In this document: positions 25,693 to 34,379 of the stretch, in pieces
Position numbering within the stretch: the first letter of the stretch is position 1
How the letters are laid out: the number at the start of each line of letters is the position of its first letter
Assembly: GCA_944386455.1 (NCBI GenBank)
Contig: CALXBC010000020.1
Span: 1 to 47,104, forward strand
Direction: 5' to 3'
Length of the DNA stretch: 47,104 nucleotides
Source: an uncultured Clostridia bacterium
GTDB taxonomy: Bacteria > Bacillota > Clostridia > Oscillospirales > Ruminococcaceae
Position numbers and translations under genes: made by a program
The notes under the pieces: generated by a model
Databases searched by the model: none
Told to the model about the DNA's origin: nothing
What the model saw: only the letters and a program-made list of their open reading frames with translations

Positions 25693-26676
25693 ATGAGCAC
25701 AGGCGGGATACCGGATAAAGCACGCGCAATTCTGGCGCAAAGGAGACAGTATGCCCAGATTACAGCGGACAGGCATATGAAAGAAATCAATGATAAAATT
25801 CCGGAAATCGCGCGGCTAAAGGCAGAGCTTGCGGATACCGGTTCGGAACTGGTGCGGACCGTTCTGGCCAATCCTCATAATATTGAGGCGGCGGTCGGCA
25901 GTTTAAAAGATAAGAGTCTTGCACTTCAGGAGAAAATAAAAGAACTATTGATAAAAAATGGTTATCCCGAAGATTATTTGAAAGAAAAATACTTCTGTCC
26001 ATATTGTGATGATACTGGTTATGTCGGAAGCAGAAAATGCGCTTGCTTCACCCGTCTCGTCAAGCAGCTGAGCGCCGAGGAAATGAACCGCAGATCTCCG
26101 TTGGAGCTTTGTGATTTTCAAACCTTCAGGCTCGATTATTATCCCGATACCGCCGGTCAGGAGGGTATCAGCCCACGAAAACAGATGGAACGGGTTTACC
26201 AGTACTGCGTCCGTTATGCAGAGGGCTTCAGTCTGAAATCGGCAAGCCTGTTTCTGTTCGGGGGAACTGGGCTGGGAAAAACGCATCTTTCGCTTGCAAT
26301 CGCTCATGCCGTGCTGGACAAAGGATATCATGTGATTTATGGTTCGGCGCAGGACTTGTTCCGACAGGTAGAGCGGGAGCATTTTGGAAAGGATGCTGCG
26401 GATAAAGATACGCTGCAAAATTTGCTGGACTGCGATCTGCTGGTTTTGGACGACTTAGGTGCAGAATTTGAGTCCGGATACTACACGGCTTGTCTTTATA
26501 ATATCGTGAATTCCAGAATCAATGCACAGCGGCCTACAATCATCAGTTCCAATCTGGATTCGGAGCAGATCCAGCAGCGCTATCCGGAGCGGATCGTGTC
26601 CCGCCTGCTGGCAGTTTATCAGTCCCTGCGTTTTATGGGAAAGGATATTCGGCAGCTGAAGGCGGCTGGGCAGTAA
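25693..26676 (+). CDS. DnaC/DnaI-like ATP-binding protein
   Basis: AAA+ ATPase of the DnaC/DnaI/IstB group, which loads the replicative helicase. The N-terminal half is helical and basic, followed by a cysteine cluster CPYCDDTGYVGSRKCAC as in DnaI-type loaders, then Walker A FGGTGLGKTHL and Walker B LLVLDDLGAEFE with an ISSNLDSEQI sensor region. ATG 25693 is chosen since AAAAGGA (25677-25683) is 9 bases upstream and the promoter start would leave almost no leader for 25666. No transposase is nearby, so a chromosomal helicase loader is more likely than IstB. Confidence 0.85.
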   Translation: MSTGGIPDKARAILAQRRQYAQITADRHMKEINDKIPEIARLKAELADTGSELVRTVLANPHNIEAAVGSLKDKSLALQEKIKELLIKNGYPEDYLKEKYFCPYCDDTGYVGSRKCACFTRLVKQLSAEEMNRRSPLELCDFQTFRLDYYPDTAGQEGISPRKQMERVYQYCVRYAEGFSLKSASLFLFGGTGLGKTHLSLAIAHAVLDKGYHVIYGSAQDLFRQVEREHFGKDAADKDTLQNLLDCDLLVLDDLGAEFESGYYTACLYNIVNSRINAQRPTIISSNLDSEQIQQRYPERIVSRLLAVYQSLRFMGKDIRQLKAAGQ

Positions 26677-26721
26677 GAAGCGATTGGCAGTAAATCATAT
26701 TTTTTCCCGCTGATTTTTTAG

Positions 26722-26750
26722 TTGACTTTTAGAACTAACTATTATATAAT
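26722..26750 (+). promoter_or_regulatory. Sigma-A promoter of secD-secF
   Basis: TTGACT (26722-26727), 17 bases, TATAAT (26745-26750). The start near 26757 leaves a 78-base leader to the secD ATG at 26836. Confidence 0.8.
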
Positions 26751-26835
26751 AATTTTTATGAATGCTGGCTTGGCTATGCTGAAAATACGGATGGCTTTGC
26801 TGGAACAGTTAGAGGAAACATTGGAGGAAATGCCC

Positions 26836-28248
26836 ATGAAACGAATCGGTAAACCCGTATTTTTTATTGTGGCCATCCTGATTTTCGTGGTTGCTGTGCT
26901 TTCTGTTTTTGGAATTAGCACACAATACGGCGACAATAAGACGGTCTATATAAAAGGGATTAATGACATCCGCTGGGGGATTGACGTCAGAGGCGGCGTC
27001 GATGTGACGTTTACCCCTTCTGATGATGCGCAGAATGTGACGGATCAGAATATGGCCTCTGCGGAAGAAATCATCAAACAGAGACTGACGTCCTTGAACA
27101 TTACGGACAGTGAGGTTTATACTGATACCAATAAAAACCGTATTATCGTTCGTTTTCCGTGGAAAGAGGATGAAGAAGACTTCGATCCGGAAGCTGCGGT
27201 TCAGGAACTTGGTGATACCGCTGAGCTTACCTTCCGCGAGGGATATGAGGTGAATGAAGAAGGTCTGCCGGACGGTGTGACGGCAGAAAATGTCATTCTG
27301 ACCGGCGACATGGTGGACGAGGCCAGTGCTGGCTACAGCTCTGAAAATGGCGGTTATATCGTCACACTTAAGCTCAAGTCCGAGGGGGCAACCAGATTCA
27401 GTGAAGCGACGGAGCGGCTGGCGGAGACAAACGGCGTCATTTCTATCTGGATGGATGACGACGTGATTTCCTATCCGACGGTCAATGAACATATTTCGAC
27501 TGGAGAAGCCATCATCTCCGGTAATTTTACGGCGGATGAAGCCACTTCCTTGGCGGAAAAGATCAATGCGGGCGCACTGCCGTTTTCTTTGAAGATCGAC
27601 AGCTTCAGTACGATTTCACCAAGCCTTGGCGAAGGTGCAAAGGACGCCATGCTGCTGGCAATGGCCATTGCATTTTTGGCTGTCTGTGTTTATATTACGA
27701 TTATCTATAAGCTTCCCGGACTGGTTGCTTCAATAGCGCTGCTTGGACAGGTTGCATTTAACTTTGCGGCAGTTTCCGGATTTTTTCCTGTATTTCCCAG
27801 CTTTACGCTGACTCTTCCCGGACTGGCCGGTATCATTTTGTCGGTTGGTATGGGCGTTGATGCGAACGTTATAACGACGGAACGAATCAAAGAAGAACTG
27901 TTCGCCGGAAAGTCACTTGACGGCGCAATCAATTCCGGCTTTAAAAACGGTTTTTCTGCAATATTTGACGGAAATATCACGATGATTATTGTCGCTATTA
28001 TTTTGATGGGCGCATTTGGACCGCCGACCAGTATTTTTTCAAAAATTCTGACGCCTCTCTTCTTTATGTTTGGTCCATCAACAGCAGGCACAATTTACTC
28101 GTTTGGCTATACTCTGATGGTTGGCATTATTCTGAACTTCCTGATGGGCGTGACCTGCTCCAGACTGATGCTGAAATCCTTGTCTCGGTTTAAGGCTTTC
28201 AGAAACCCTGCTTTATACGGAGGTCCGAAAAATGCTGAAAGAGTTTAA
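26836..28248 (+). CDS. secD: Protein translocase subunit SecD
   Basis: Membrane RND-family subunit that uses the proton gradient to help pull secreted proteins through SecYEG. 470 residues: membrane segment near the N-terminus, large external P1 domain (about 35-280) with DIRWGIDVRGGVDVTF, and five further membrane segments with LPGLAGIILSVGMGVDANV and the SGFKNGFSAIFDGNIT signature. GGAGG at 26823-26827 is 8 bases before the ATG; the longer open frame begins upstream of the transcription start. The last 17 bases overlap secF. Confidence 0.95.
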   Translation: MKRIGKPVFFIVAILIFVVAVLSVFGISTQYGDNKTVYIKGINDIRWGIDVRGGVDVTFTPSDDAQNVTDQNMASAEEIIKQRLTSLNITDSEVYTDTNKNRIIVRFPWKEDEEDFDPEAAVQELGDTAELTFREGYEVNEEGLPDGVTAENVILTGDMVDEASAGYSSENGGYIVTLKLKSEGATRFSEATERLAETNGVISIWMDDDVISYPTVNEHISTGEAIISGNFTADEATSLAEKINAGALPFSLKIDSFSTISPSLGEGAKDAMLLAMAIAFLAVCVYITIIYKLPGLVASIALLGQVAFNFAAVSGFFPVFPSFTLTLPGLAGIILSVGMGVDANVITTERIKEELFAGKSLDGAINSGFKNGFSAIFDGNITMIIVAIILMGAFGPPTSIFSKILTPLFFMFGPSTAGTIYSFGYTLMVGIILNFLMGVTCSRLMLKSLSRFKAFRNPALYGGPKNAERV

Positions 28249-29185
28249 AATTGACTTTATTGGGAAAAGAAAGATTTTTTATGTGATCTCCTGTGCATTG
28301 ATTCTGGTTGCGCTTTTGGTTTCTATCATTTTTGGCGTTAAAATGGATATTAACTTTACCGGCGGTGCAATGCTGACGTATTCTTATTCGGGAGATGTCG
28401 ACGCCGATTCGGTAGTCGGTTTGGTGGAGGATACCATTGGCCAGGAAGCTGAAATCCGTTTGTCTTCTGATATTGCCAGCGGCCAAGAAAGCATGGTGAT
28501 TTCGCTGTCCGGTACTGACGGTCTTACAGTGGAACAGGAGCAGCAAGTGACTGCCGCGTTACAGGAGGCTTATCCCGATAACGGAATCGAGTCGGTGGAA
28601 ATATCTAATGTGAACGCGATTATGGGACGGGAATTTTTTGCAAAGTGTCTTGTTGCCGTGGGCTTTTCAGCTGTTTTAATGATCATTTACATCGCCATTC
28701 GGTTTAAACGGATCAGTGGTTGGTCTGCCGGTGTTACTGCGGTGATCGCGCTGCTGCATGATGTGGCAATGGTATATGCTACTTTTGTGATTTTCCGGAT
28801 GCCGCTGGACGATAATTTTATCGCAGTTGCTTTGACAATACTGGGTTATTCGATAAATGATACGATCGTTGTGTATGACCGTGTACGCGAGAACAAGAGA
28901 ATTTATGGGAAGTCGCTCAATACGGCTGAGCTGATGAATAAAAGTCTCAATCAGTCGTTGAGCAGGTCGATCCATACGTCTGTGACAACCATTATGGCAA
29001 TGACTATCGTGCTGATCATTTCAATTATTTTTGGAATTGAATCCATTTTCACTTTTGCATTCCCGATGATTATCGGAATGATCTCCGGTGTTTACTCTAC
29101 TCTTTGTATCAGCAGCTCTCTCTGGGTTGATTGGCAAAATCACAAAGAAAAGAGAACAGGCCATAAAAAAGCAGTAACAGCATAA
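28232..29185 (+). CDS. secF: Protein translocase subunit SecF
   Basis: Partner of SecD. 317 residues with the N-terminal membrane segment, MDINFTGGAMLTYSYSG, a small external domain and five more membrane segments including LTILGYSINDTIVVYDRVRE, the SecF signature. It begins inside the end of secD, so translation is coupled, and ends at a strong terminator. Confidence 0.96.
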   Translation: MLKEFKIDFIGKRKIFYVISCALILVALLVSIIFGVKMDINFTGGAMLTYSYSGDVDADSVVGLVEDTIGQEAEIRLSSDIASGQESMVISLSGTDGLTVEQEQQVTAALQEAYPDNGIESVEISNVNAIMGREFFAKCLVAVGFSAVLMIIYIAIRFKRISGWSAGVTAVIALLHDVAMVYATFVIFRMPLDDNFIAVALTILGYSINDTIVVYDRVRENKRIYGKSLNTAELMNKSLNQSLSRSIHTSVTTIMAMTIVLIISIIFGIESIFTFAFPMIIGMISGVYSTLCISSSLWVDWQNHKEKRTGHKKAVTA

Positions 29186-29210
29186 TTTGACGGCAAAACC
29201 AGTATGATAT

Positions 29211-29251
29211 AAAACCGCTTGCCCTTCTTAATGGAATCGGCAAGCGGTTTT
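29211..29251 (+). terminator. Terminator between secF and the collagen-like gene
   Basis: AAAACCGCTTGCC (29211-29223) pairs with GGCAAGCGGTTTT (29239-29251). Its A-rich and T-rich ends allow bidirectional action for the convergent genes. Confidence 0.9.
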
Positions 29252-29279
29252 GTTCTTCTGTTTTCCTGGCAGTATAGGT

Positions 29280-30110
29280 TTAAGATTGGTCATTAATCTG
29301 AATGATCGTAAAAATTCCAACAATATTGGCAGAAGCAGATGAATTGAATCTTAAGCGTACGTTTCCGTTTGCAAAGAAAAATTCCAGACAGATCCCATTA
29401 CAGGTGACCGGCTGTCCTGCAAAAGAACTGTGTTCTGTGGAACTGCAGATGAGCTCGTCAGCAAGCCCGATAGTAGGAGTTATTTTTGCGTAACCGGGCG
29501 TGCTGGTTTGCACTTGTAGCTGATAGGAAAGCTGATAGGTATTTCTTCCTTTCAGGGTCACTGTAGTATTGTCGGCTGACAGAGCAGCAAAGCCGTTATC
29601 TGCAATGAGGTACGGTTGCAGTTTAAGGTAATCTCCGTCTTGGTAGATTTCTGGCTGAATAATATATTGGATATAAGGCAAATTTGCGGTTCCTGAAGTT
29701 CCGGTTGCTCCCGTGGGGCCGGTCGCTCCGGTTGGGCCGGGTTCACCCTGGATTCCCTGAGGCCCCTCCGGACCCTGAATCCCCTGCGGTCCCGCAGCGC
29801 CGGTTGCTCCCGTGGGTCCGGTCGCTCCGGTTGGGCCGGGTTCACCCTGGATTCCCTGAGGCCCCTCCGGTCCCTGAATCCCCTGCGGTCCCGTAGCGCC
29901 GGTCGCTCCCGTGGGTCCGGTTGCTCCGGTTGGGCCGGGTTTACCCTGGACTCCCTGAGGCCCCTCCGGTCCCTGAATCCCCTGCGGTCCCGTAGCGCCG
30001 GTTGCTCCCGTGGGTCCGGTTGGGCCGCTGCCTGTTCCAGGACAAATGCAGCAAGGACAGCAGACCGGTTTGGTTTTAGAAAAGCAATTAGGCAGCGGAT
30101 GATATTTCAT
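29280..30110 (-). CDS. Collagen-like repeat surface protein, BclA type
   Basis: 276 residues: a short N-terminus with the cysteine cluster CCPCCICP, about 36 Gly-X-Y triplets (residues 29-141) built from [13 protein letters not shown] and [16 protein letters not shown] units, and a C-terminal globular domain rich in beta strands resembling the trimerising domain of exosporium BclA proteins. Such proteins form hair-like filaments on spores or cells. AAGGGAG is 8 bases before the ATG. Upstream on this strand TATAAT (30166-30161) lacks a good -35, and the longer CATATAATA is also compatible with a sporulation sigma factor -10, so spore expression is possible but unproven. Confidence 0.9.
   Translation of the reverse strand: MKYHPLPNCFSKTKPVCCPCCICPGTGSGPTGPTGATGATGPQGIQGPEGPQGVQGKPGPTGATGPTGATGATGPQGIQGPEGPQGIQGEPGPTGATGPTGATGAAGPQGIQGPEGPQGIQGEPGPTGATGPTGATGTSGTANLPYIQYIIQPEIYQDGDYLKLQPYLIADNGFAALSADNTTVTLKGRNTYQLSYQLQVQTSTPGYAKITPTIGLADELICSSTEHSSFAGQPVTCNGICLEFFFANGNVRLRFNSSASANIVGIFTIIQINDQS
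29731..30027 (-). repeat. 99-bp tandem repeats within the collagen gene
   Basis: The segment starting GTTGGGCCGG recurs at 29731, 29830 and 29929 (99 bp apart, 33 residues) and at 30019 (90 bp, one triplet shorter). Copies are nearly identical, so the copy number may vary between strains by slippage or recombination. Confidence 0.9.
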
Positions 30111-30232
30111 AACGGAATCTCCCTTGACATATTTGGATTATATAAACAGGTCTCTTATGTATTATATGCAAATTTGCGTAAAAGCGGAAGTGTTTTTGGC
30201 GGGACACACTTGCTTAAAAAGGAGGTTATATC

Positions 30233-30937
30233 ATGAATGATATTAAACTGCATTATATTGAACAGGGAAGCGGATGCCCGTTGATACTGTTACACGGCAA
30301 TGGGGAAGACCATCGCTATTTTCAAGCGCAGCTTTCTTTTTTTTCGAAACATTTTCGTGTGATTGCTGTTGACACCCGCGGTCATGGAAAATCACCACGC
30401 GGCGAAAAGCCATTTGCACTGGAGACGTTTGCCGATGATCTGAGCTGTTTTTTGGATGAAAAAAAGATCGAACGGACGGATTTGCTGGGCTTCAGTGACG
30501 GCGGAAACATTGCTATGATTTTTGCGCTGAAATATCCGTATAAAGTAAAGCGGCTTATCCTCAACGGGGCAAATCTTGATCCCAAGGGGGTAAAGCCGGC
30601 TGTTCAGTTTCCTATTGCTTTGGGGTATGGGCTGACTGCGCTGTTTTCTCCTTTTTGTCCGAAGGCTAAAGCAAACCATGAAATGCTGGGCCTGATGGTC
30701 AAACAGCCCCACATTTTACCAGAAACATTAAAAAAATTGACCATCCCGGTATTGGTGATTGTGGGAGATCATGACATGATAAAACCGGGGCACTCCCGAT
30801 TGATAGCAGAGAGTCTGCCGAATGGCGAATTCTGCGAAATACCGGGCGATCATTTTATTGCAGCGAAAAACAGTGCGCTGTTTAATCAAAAAGTTGCCGC
30901 TTTTCTGAACGAATCAGGGAAAATAGAGGCTGAGTAG
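30233..30937 (+). CDS. Alpha/beta hydrolase
   Basis: 234 residues of the alpha/beta hydrolase fold: oxyanion region LILLHGNGEDHRYF, AVDTRGHGKSP, nucleophile Ser in LLGFSDGGNIA, acid Asp in VIVGDHDMIK and His in PGDHFIAAKN, a complete triad. Substrate unknown. AAAGGAGG sits about 9 bases upstream. It appears to be a single-gene unit, divergent from the collagen-like gene. Confidence 0.88.
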   Translation: MNDIKLHYIEQGSGCPLILLHGNGEDHRYFQAQLSFFSKHFRVIAVDTRGHGKSPRGEKPFALETFADDLSCFLDEKKIERTDLLGFSDGGNIAMIFALKYPYKVKRLILNGANLDPKGVKPAVQFPIALGYGLTALFSPFCPKAKANHEMLGLMVKQPHILPETLKKLTIPVLVIVGDHDMIKPGHSRLIAESLPNGEFCEIPGDHFIAAKNSALFNQKVAAFLNESGKIEAE

Positions 30938-31014
30938 AATAGCCGCAGAAACACTGCGATACGGTATCATGTATCGAATATCCGCAGCAAAGAAGGATTG
31001 TTTACATTATCTTA

Positions 31015-31043
31015 TTGACTCACAAGGAAAAATAAGGTAAAAT
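31015..31043 (+). promoter_or_regulatory. Sigma-A promoter upstream of rpe
   Basis: TTGACT (31015-31020), 17 bases, TAAAAT (31038-31043). The leader of about 100 bases contains a 10-bp hairpin (31109-31135). Confidence 0.65.
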
Positions 31044-31108
31044 ATAATCGGGTATATTTTGTAAATTTTTAAGTCAAACCATGGAAAAATAAAAAGAAAG
31101 GACCAATC

Positions 31109-31135
31109 CCTGACAAAACGTGACTTTTGTTCAGG
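31109..31135 (+). repeat. Hairpin in the rpe leader
   Basis: CCTGACAAAA (31109-31118) pairs with TTTTG-T-TCAGG (31125-31135, one bulged base). It lies between the AAAGGA at 31097-31102 and the presumed ATG at 31153. Confidence 0.5.
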
Positions 31136-31152
31136 ATGGTATTATAATTGGG

Positions 31153-31794
31153 ATGATTAAAGTTTCTCCATCCATATTATCTGCAGATTTTGCAAATCTG
31201 GAGGCAGAGGCAAAAAAAATGGAGCTGGCTGGTGCAGACATGCTTCACATTGATGTGATGGACGGACATTTCGTGCCGAATATTTCACTTGGTGTTCCCG
31301 TGTTAGCAAGCCTTGACAAAAAAAGTGACATGTTCATGGATGTTCATTTGATGATTAGTGATCCTGCAAAATATGCGTCGGCTTTTGTTAAGGCAGGAGC
31401 AGATCTGCTTACATTTCATCTCGAAGCAGTGGATAAACCGGACGAAATCATTGATCTCATTCACCGTCTGGGAGTAAAAGCGGGGATTTCGTTGAAGCCT
31501 GCTACTGCTGCAAAAGAAGTTTTTCCTTATTTGGAGCAGGTGGATCTGGTGCTTGTCATGACGGTTGAGCCTGGTTTTGGCGGACAGCGGTTTATGTCAG
31601 ACATGCTGCCCAAGATTTCTTCCATTCGAAAAGAAGCAGAAGCCCGTTGCCCGTCTCTTCATATCCAGGTTGACGGGGGAATCAATGCTGAAACCGGGAA
31701 GCTGTGTGCGGCAGCAGGCGCTGACATTTTGGTTGCGGGTTCTCATTTGTTTGGTGCTGATGATCCTCATTCGGCGATGGAGTGCTTACGCTAA
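31153..31794 (+). CDS. rpe: Ribulose-phosphate 3-epimerase
   Basis: Interconverts ribulose 5-phosphate and xylulose 5-phosphate in the pentose phosphate pathway. From ATG 31153 the 213-residue protein starts MIKVSPSILSADFANLE and has HIDVMDGHFVPNI, FMDVHLMI, VMTVEPGFGGQRF and QVDGGIN, the full TIM-barrel signature set. An in-frame GTG at 31120 is upstream but adds residues absent from relatives. Unlike many Firmicutes it is not beside rsgA or stkP. Its stop overlaps the convergent mecA-like gene by 9 bases. Confidence 0.96.
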   Translation: MIKVSPSILSADFANLEAEAKKMELAGADMLHIDVMDGHFVPNISLGVPVLASLDKKSDMFMDVHLMISDPAKYASAFVKAGADLLTFHLEAVDKPDEIIDLIHRLGVKAGISLKPATAAKEVFPYLEQVDLVLVMTVEPGFGGQRFMSDMLPKISSIRKEAEARCPSLHIQVDGGINAETGKLCAAAGADILVAGSHLFGADDPHSAMECLR

Positions 31795-32376
31795 CTTTTC
31801 CGATATTGTTTCGATTGCATTGGATTCCAGCAGACATTTTGCATGTTCCTTTACAAGAGATGCCTGAATACTGCCTTTTCCAATAAATCGGCCATATTCG
31901 CTGACCAGCCCGATGAGCTTATCATCCAGTTTAAAATAGGAATAGACAAGCAGTCTATATTGATGTTCATATAGATATAAGGCGCTTTTTAATATGATAT
32001 GGTTATATTGCAGAAACAGGTGTTTACAGGCGTCTGCCAGCGGCTCCAGCTCTCGGAACGCAAAGACCAGCGGAGTGTTAAAAACAGCCGGCTTTTGTGT
32101 CTGGCGTGTTTTGGGGGTGGTTTCGGCTGAAGCGGGAATGGTACAGATGTATAGTACGCATCCGCCGTCCAGATAGGGAAATGCTTCGACAAACAGCTTT
32201 CCGCCGTTAAAATCCATGCTGGTTTCCTTTTTGATTTGGTGGAGCAGTTCCAAAATGACCCGTTTGGTATTCGGATCCTTGTAATCCATTTCTTCATATG
32301 TGATATCAAAGCTGTCCATGTCTCTTGGCGTGAGGACGACTTTGATGGTTTGCTGATCGATTTGTTCAATTTTCAT
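31786..32376 (-). CDS. MecA-like adaptor protein
   Basis: 196 residues resembling MecA, the ClpC adaptor that targets proteins such as ComK for degradation in Bacillus. The N-terminal domain (MKIEQIDQQTIKVVLTPRDM and FDITYEEMDYKD) fits the MecA substrate-binding domain, and the C-terminal half has the YRLLVYSYFKLDDKL segment of the ClpC-binding domain. AAAGGATCGG lies upstream of the ATG. Convergent and overlapping with rpe. Clostridial homologues have less-known targets. Confidence 0.75.
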   Translation of the reverse strand: MKIEQIDQQTIKVVLTPRDMDSFDITYEEMDYKDPNTKRVILELLHQIKKETSMDFNGGKLFVEAFPYLDGGCVLYICTIPASAETTPKTRQTQKPAVFNTPLVFAFRELEPLADACKHLFLQYNHIILKSALYLYEHQYRLLVYSYFKLDDKLIGLVSEYGRFIGKGSIQASLVKEHAKCLLESNAIETISEKLA

Positions 32377-32516
32377 ATGGGTGACCGATCCTTTCGCGGA
32401 CTTTCATTTCAAAAAATATGGCTGGTACTGTGAAGCGGCTGCATGGCGTATTTGGAATGCTGCGGGAAGGGGAATATTACATTATATTGATTGAATCACT
32501 GATTTGTACCGATTTA

Positions 32517-32553
32517 CCAGACTTTTTTCATGCAAAGCATGAAAAAAGTCTGG
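32517..32553 (+). repeat. 17-bp perfect inverted repeat upstream of the Rnf-like cluster
   Basis: Bases 32517-32533 and 32537-32553 are exact complements (CCAGACTTTTTTCATGC and its inverse) around AAA. No U-tract follows on the plus strand. It could act as an operator or an attenuating hairpin for the cluster. Confidence 0.6.
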
Positions 32554-32634
32554 ACGGTGACTGCTTCGATGTTTTTTGTATTGATTCCAAACAAAGGAGG
32601 GCGCAGCTGCCGAAAGAAGGCGCTGCGGTTCGAA

Positions 32635-33618
32635 ATGGACCAGATTTTGCTTAGAAGAAAAAGAATGGCTGATATTTTAATTACTTTGATTCCGGTTTCG
32701 TGTATGGCGGTTTATTTTTACGGCGTGCGGGTTTTGGTCATGCTTGCTTTTGCAGTATTGACCGGTGCAGCGGCCGACTTGATCTCACGGCTGTTTCTAA
32801 GACAAAAATGGGAGAAATATGATTTTTCTGCTATTGTAACTGCGGTTGTTTTCACCCTGATTCTGCCGGCTACTGCCCCGTACTGGATGGTCGCATTAGG
32901 CGTGGCTCTGGCCATTTTTGTTGCCAAGGCTCCGTTTGGCGGTTATGGAAAAAATATTTTCAATCCGGCGGCTTTTTCCGCGGCTTTTATGGTGATGACC
33001 TGGCCGGATATCATGCTGAGATATCCTTCCGTTTTCAGCCATATTGGTCTGGAGGCAACGCCTGATGTAACGCTGAATCATTCTGCCAATTATTATCTGC
33101 TGATGGGCGGAAAACCAAATATCAACCTGATGGATGCGCTTCTTGGGAATTTTTCGGGTCCGATCGGAGCTACTTGTATTTTAGTGATCTGCGCATGCGG
33201 ACTTTATCTTCTGGTAAGACGGACAATGTCCTGGCAGCTCCCGCTCGGTGCTTTTTCAGTGGTTTTGATATGGTCGGTCATCTTCCAGCGGGTCGGAACC
33301 AGCTGGATACAGTCGATCACTTATGAATTGATATCCGGGGTGCTGGTATTTGGCGTGATTTTTATGGCGTCAGACCCGCAGACTACCCCAAGGACCGGGG
33401 GAGGAAAGCTGTTTTTTGGAATTTTGTTAGGACTGGTCACGATGCTTTTCCGTTCCTTTGGCGCCTCAGAACTGAGCTTTGTATTTGCTTTGCTGTTGGC
33501 TAATGCGCTGAGCGAATTATGTGATGTAGTTGGCGTACATGTTTTTGGACGTTCAAAACAGAAAAACAGGATTGCTGTACTGCCTGCTGCGGATGATATG
33601 GAACAGACAGAGGAATAA
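32635..33618 (+). CDS. RnfD/NqrB-like membrane protein
   Basis: Hydrophobic protein of 327 residues from ATG 32635, similar to RnfD of the ion-pumping ferredoxin:NAD oxidoreductase: APFGGYGKNIFNPAAFSAAF, FMASDPQTTPRTGGGKL, LVTMLFRSFGASELSFVFAL and LLANALSELCD. The covalent FMN site of RnfD (DGxS-ATP) is only partly kept as GLEATPDVTL, so flavinylation is uncertain. The N-terminus is shorter than E. coli RsxD. Start is unclear: the strong AAAGGAGG at 32593-32600 is 34 bases away, but a hairpin at 32602-32627 would bring it to about 8; a longer frame from 32530 exists. First of three Rnf-like genes. Confidence 0.8.
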   Translation: MDQILLRRKRMADILITLIPVSCMAVYFYGVRVLVMLAFAVLTGAAADLISRLFLRQKWEKYDFSAIVTAVVFTLILPATAPYWMVALGVALAIFVAKAPFGGYGKNIFNPAAFSAAFMVMTWPDIMLRYPSVFSHIGLEATPDVTLNHSANYYLLMGGKPNINLMDALLGNFSGPIGATCILVICACGLYLLVRRTMSWQLPLGAFSVVLIWSVIFQRVGTSWIQSITYELISGVLVFGVIFMASDPQTTPRTGGGKLFFGILLGLVTMLFRSFGASELSFVFALLLANALSELCDVVGVHVFGRSKQKNRIAVLPAADDMEQTEE

Positions 33619-33685
33619 GCTTATTTTTTCAGCGAGTGTTCTGTTTGGATAAAATGCGATGCCTGATTAGGGAAGGATCATTGAT

Positions 33686-34330
33686 ATGAGTCGGTTTTAC
33701 GAAAAGCACAAATCTGTCATGGATAAAATAGACGGTTTATTTTTGGGCAATACTGTATTAGAGCGCGGGTTGGTTGTTTCTCCGGTGATTGTTGCGGCAA
33801 CGACCCTGCAAAACAGTGTGATCCTGGCAATCGCTTATGCGGTTATCACGTTTCTGACCGTATTTTGCACTTCATTTATCCCCAAAAGGCTGCCTTACAC
33901 CATCCGGGTAATTATTTATGTGATATTTGCCTCTCTGGTCTATATTCCAACAGCCTGGCTGCTATCTTTGTGGATGCCTTATGGCGTCTTTAGTGTCGGT
34001 ATTTTTCTGCCGCTGCTGGTTGCCAATTCTTTGATTGTAAGAAAAAGCGAAACACGGTTTTTTGCTCAAAAAAAGCCTGCTATGCTGCTTGACTTGCTGT
34101 GCAGCGTCGCCGGCTTTGTGTGGGTAATTTGTTTGGTCGGTGCGGTTCGTGAGGTGCTTGGTAACGGTACAATGCTTGGCGTGCCTGTTCTGGACTGGAA
34201 AATTCCCGGATTGCTGTTTCCGTTTGCAGGATTTATTTTGATTGGATTTTTAGCGGCGGTGATGCAAAAGCTGCGTAATGCCTTGAAGGACGGCGAAAAA
34301 CGGACAGAGCCGGACTCAGAGAGCAAATAA
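33686..34330 (+). CDS. RnfE/NqrD-like membrane protein lacking the iron-sulfur cysteines
   Basis: 214 residues with six hydrophobic segments. Homology to RnfE is shown by PYTIRVIIYVIFASLV, GIFLPLLVANSLIVRKSE, GAVREVLGNGTMLG and the final membrane segment. RnfE and RnfA normally each give two cysteines to one intramembrane [2Fe-2S] centre; here Ser32 stands for the Cys of the GLCP motif and Ser115 for the Cys of TNC. AAGGA is 9 bases upstream. Follows the RnfD-like gene by 67 bases. Electron transfer as in Rnf is therefore doubtful. Confidence 0.82.
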   Translation: MSRFYEKHKSVMDKIDGLFLGNTVLERGLVVSPVIVAATTLQNSVILAIAYAVITFLTVFCTSFIPKRLPYTIRVIIYVIFASLVYIPTAWLLSLWMPYGVFSVGIFLPLLVANSLIVRKSETRFFAQKKPAMLLDLLCSVAGFVWVICLVGAVREVLGNGTMLGVPVLDWKIPGLLFPFAGFILIGFLAAVMQKLRNALKDGEKRTEPDSESK

Positions 34331-34379
34331 ATCCGGACGATAAGCTGTTTGAATAGAATAATGGAAAGGAAAACATAGT

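Noticed and set aside
25666-26676. DnaC-like gene as the IstB helper of an IS21 element
   Set aside because: No IstA transposase or terminal repeats flank it, and the cysteine cluster fits DnaI-type loaders.
26722-26835. Longer N-terminus for secD
   Set aside because: The frame begins at the promoter -35 itself and so cannot be on the transcript; GGAGG supports ATG 26836.
29731-30027. Regular 99-bp repeats as a possible CRISPR array
   Set aside because: The repeats are contiguous and coding (Gly-X-Y triplets), with no unique spacers and no cas genes.
31120-31155. Second promoter GTGACT-17-TATAAT that would give a leaderless rpe mRNA
   Set aside because: The -35 is poor and a better promoter lies at 31015-31043; start mapping would be needed to accept it.
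32621-32640. GGTTCGAAATGG as a tRNA T-arm
   Set aside because: No matching acceptor, D-arm or anticodon stem nearby; no tRNA gene could be supported anywhere in the window.
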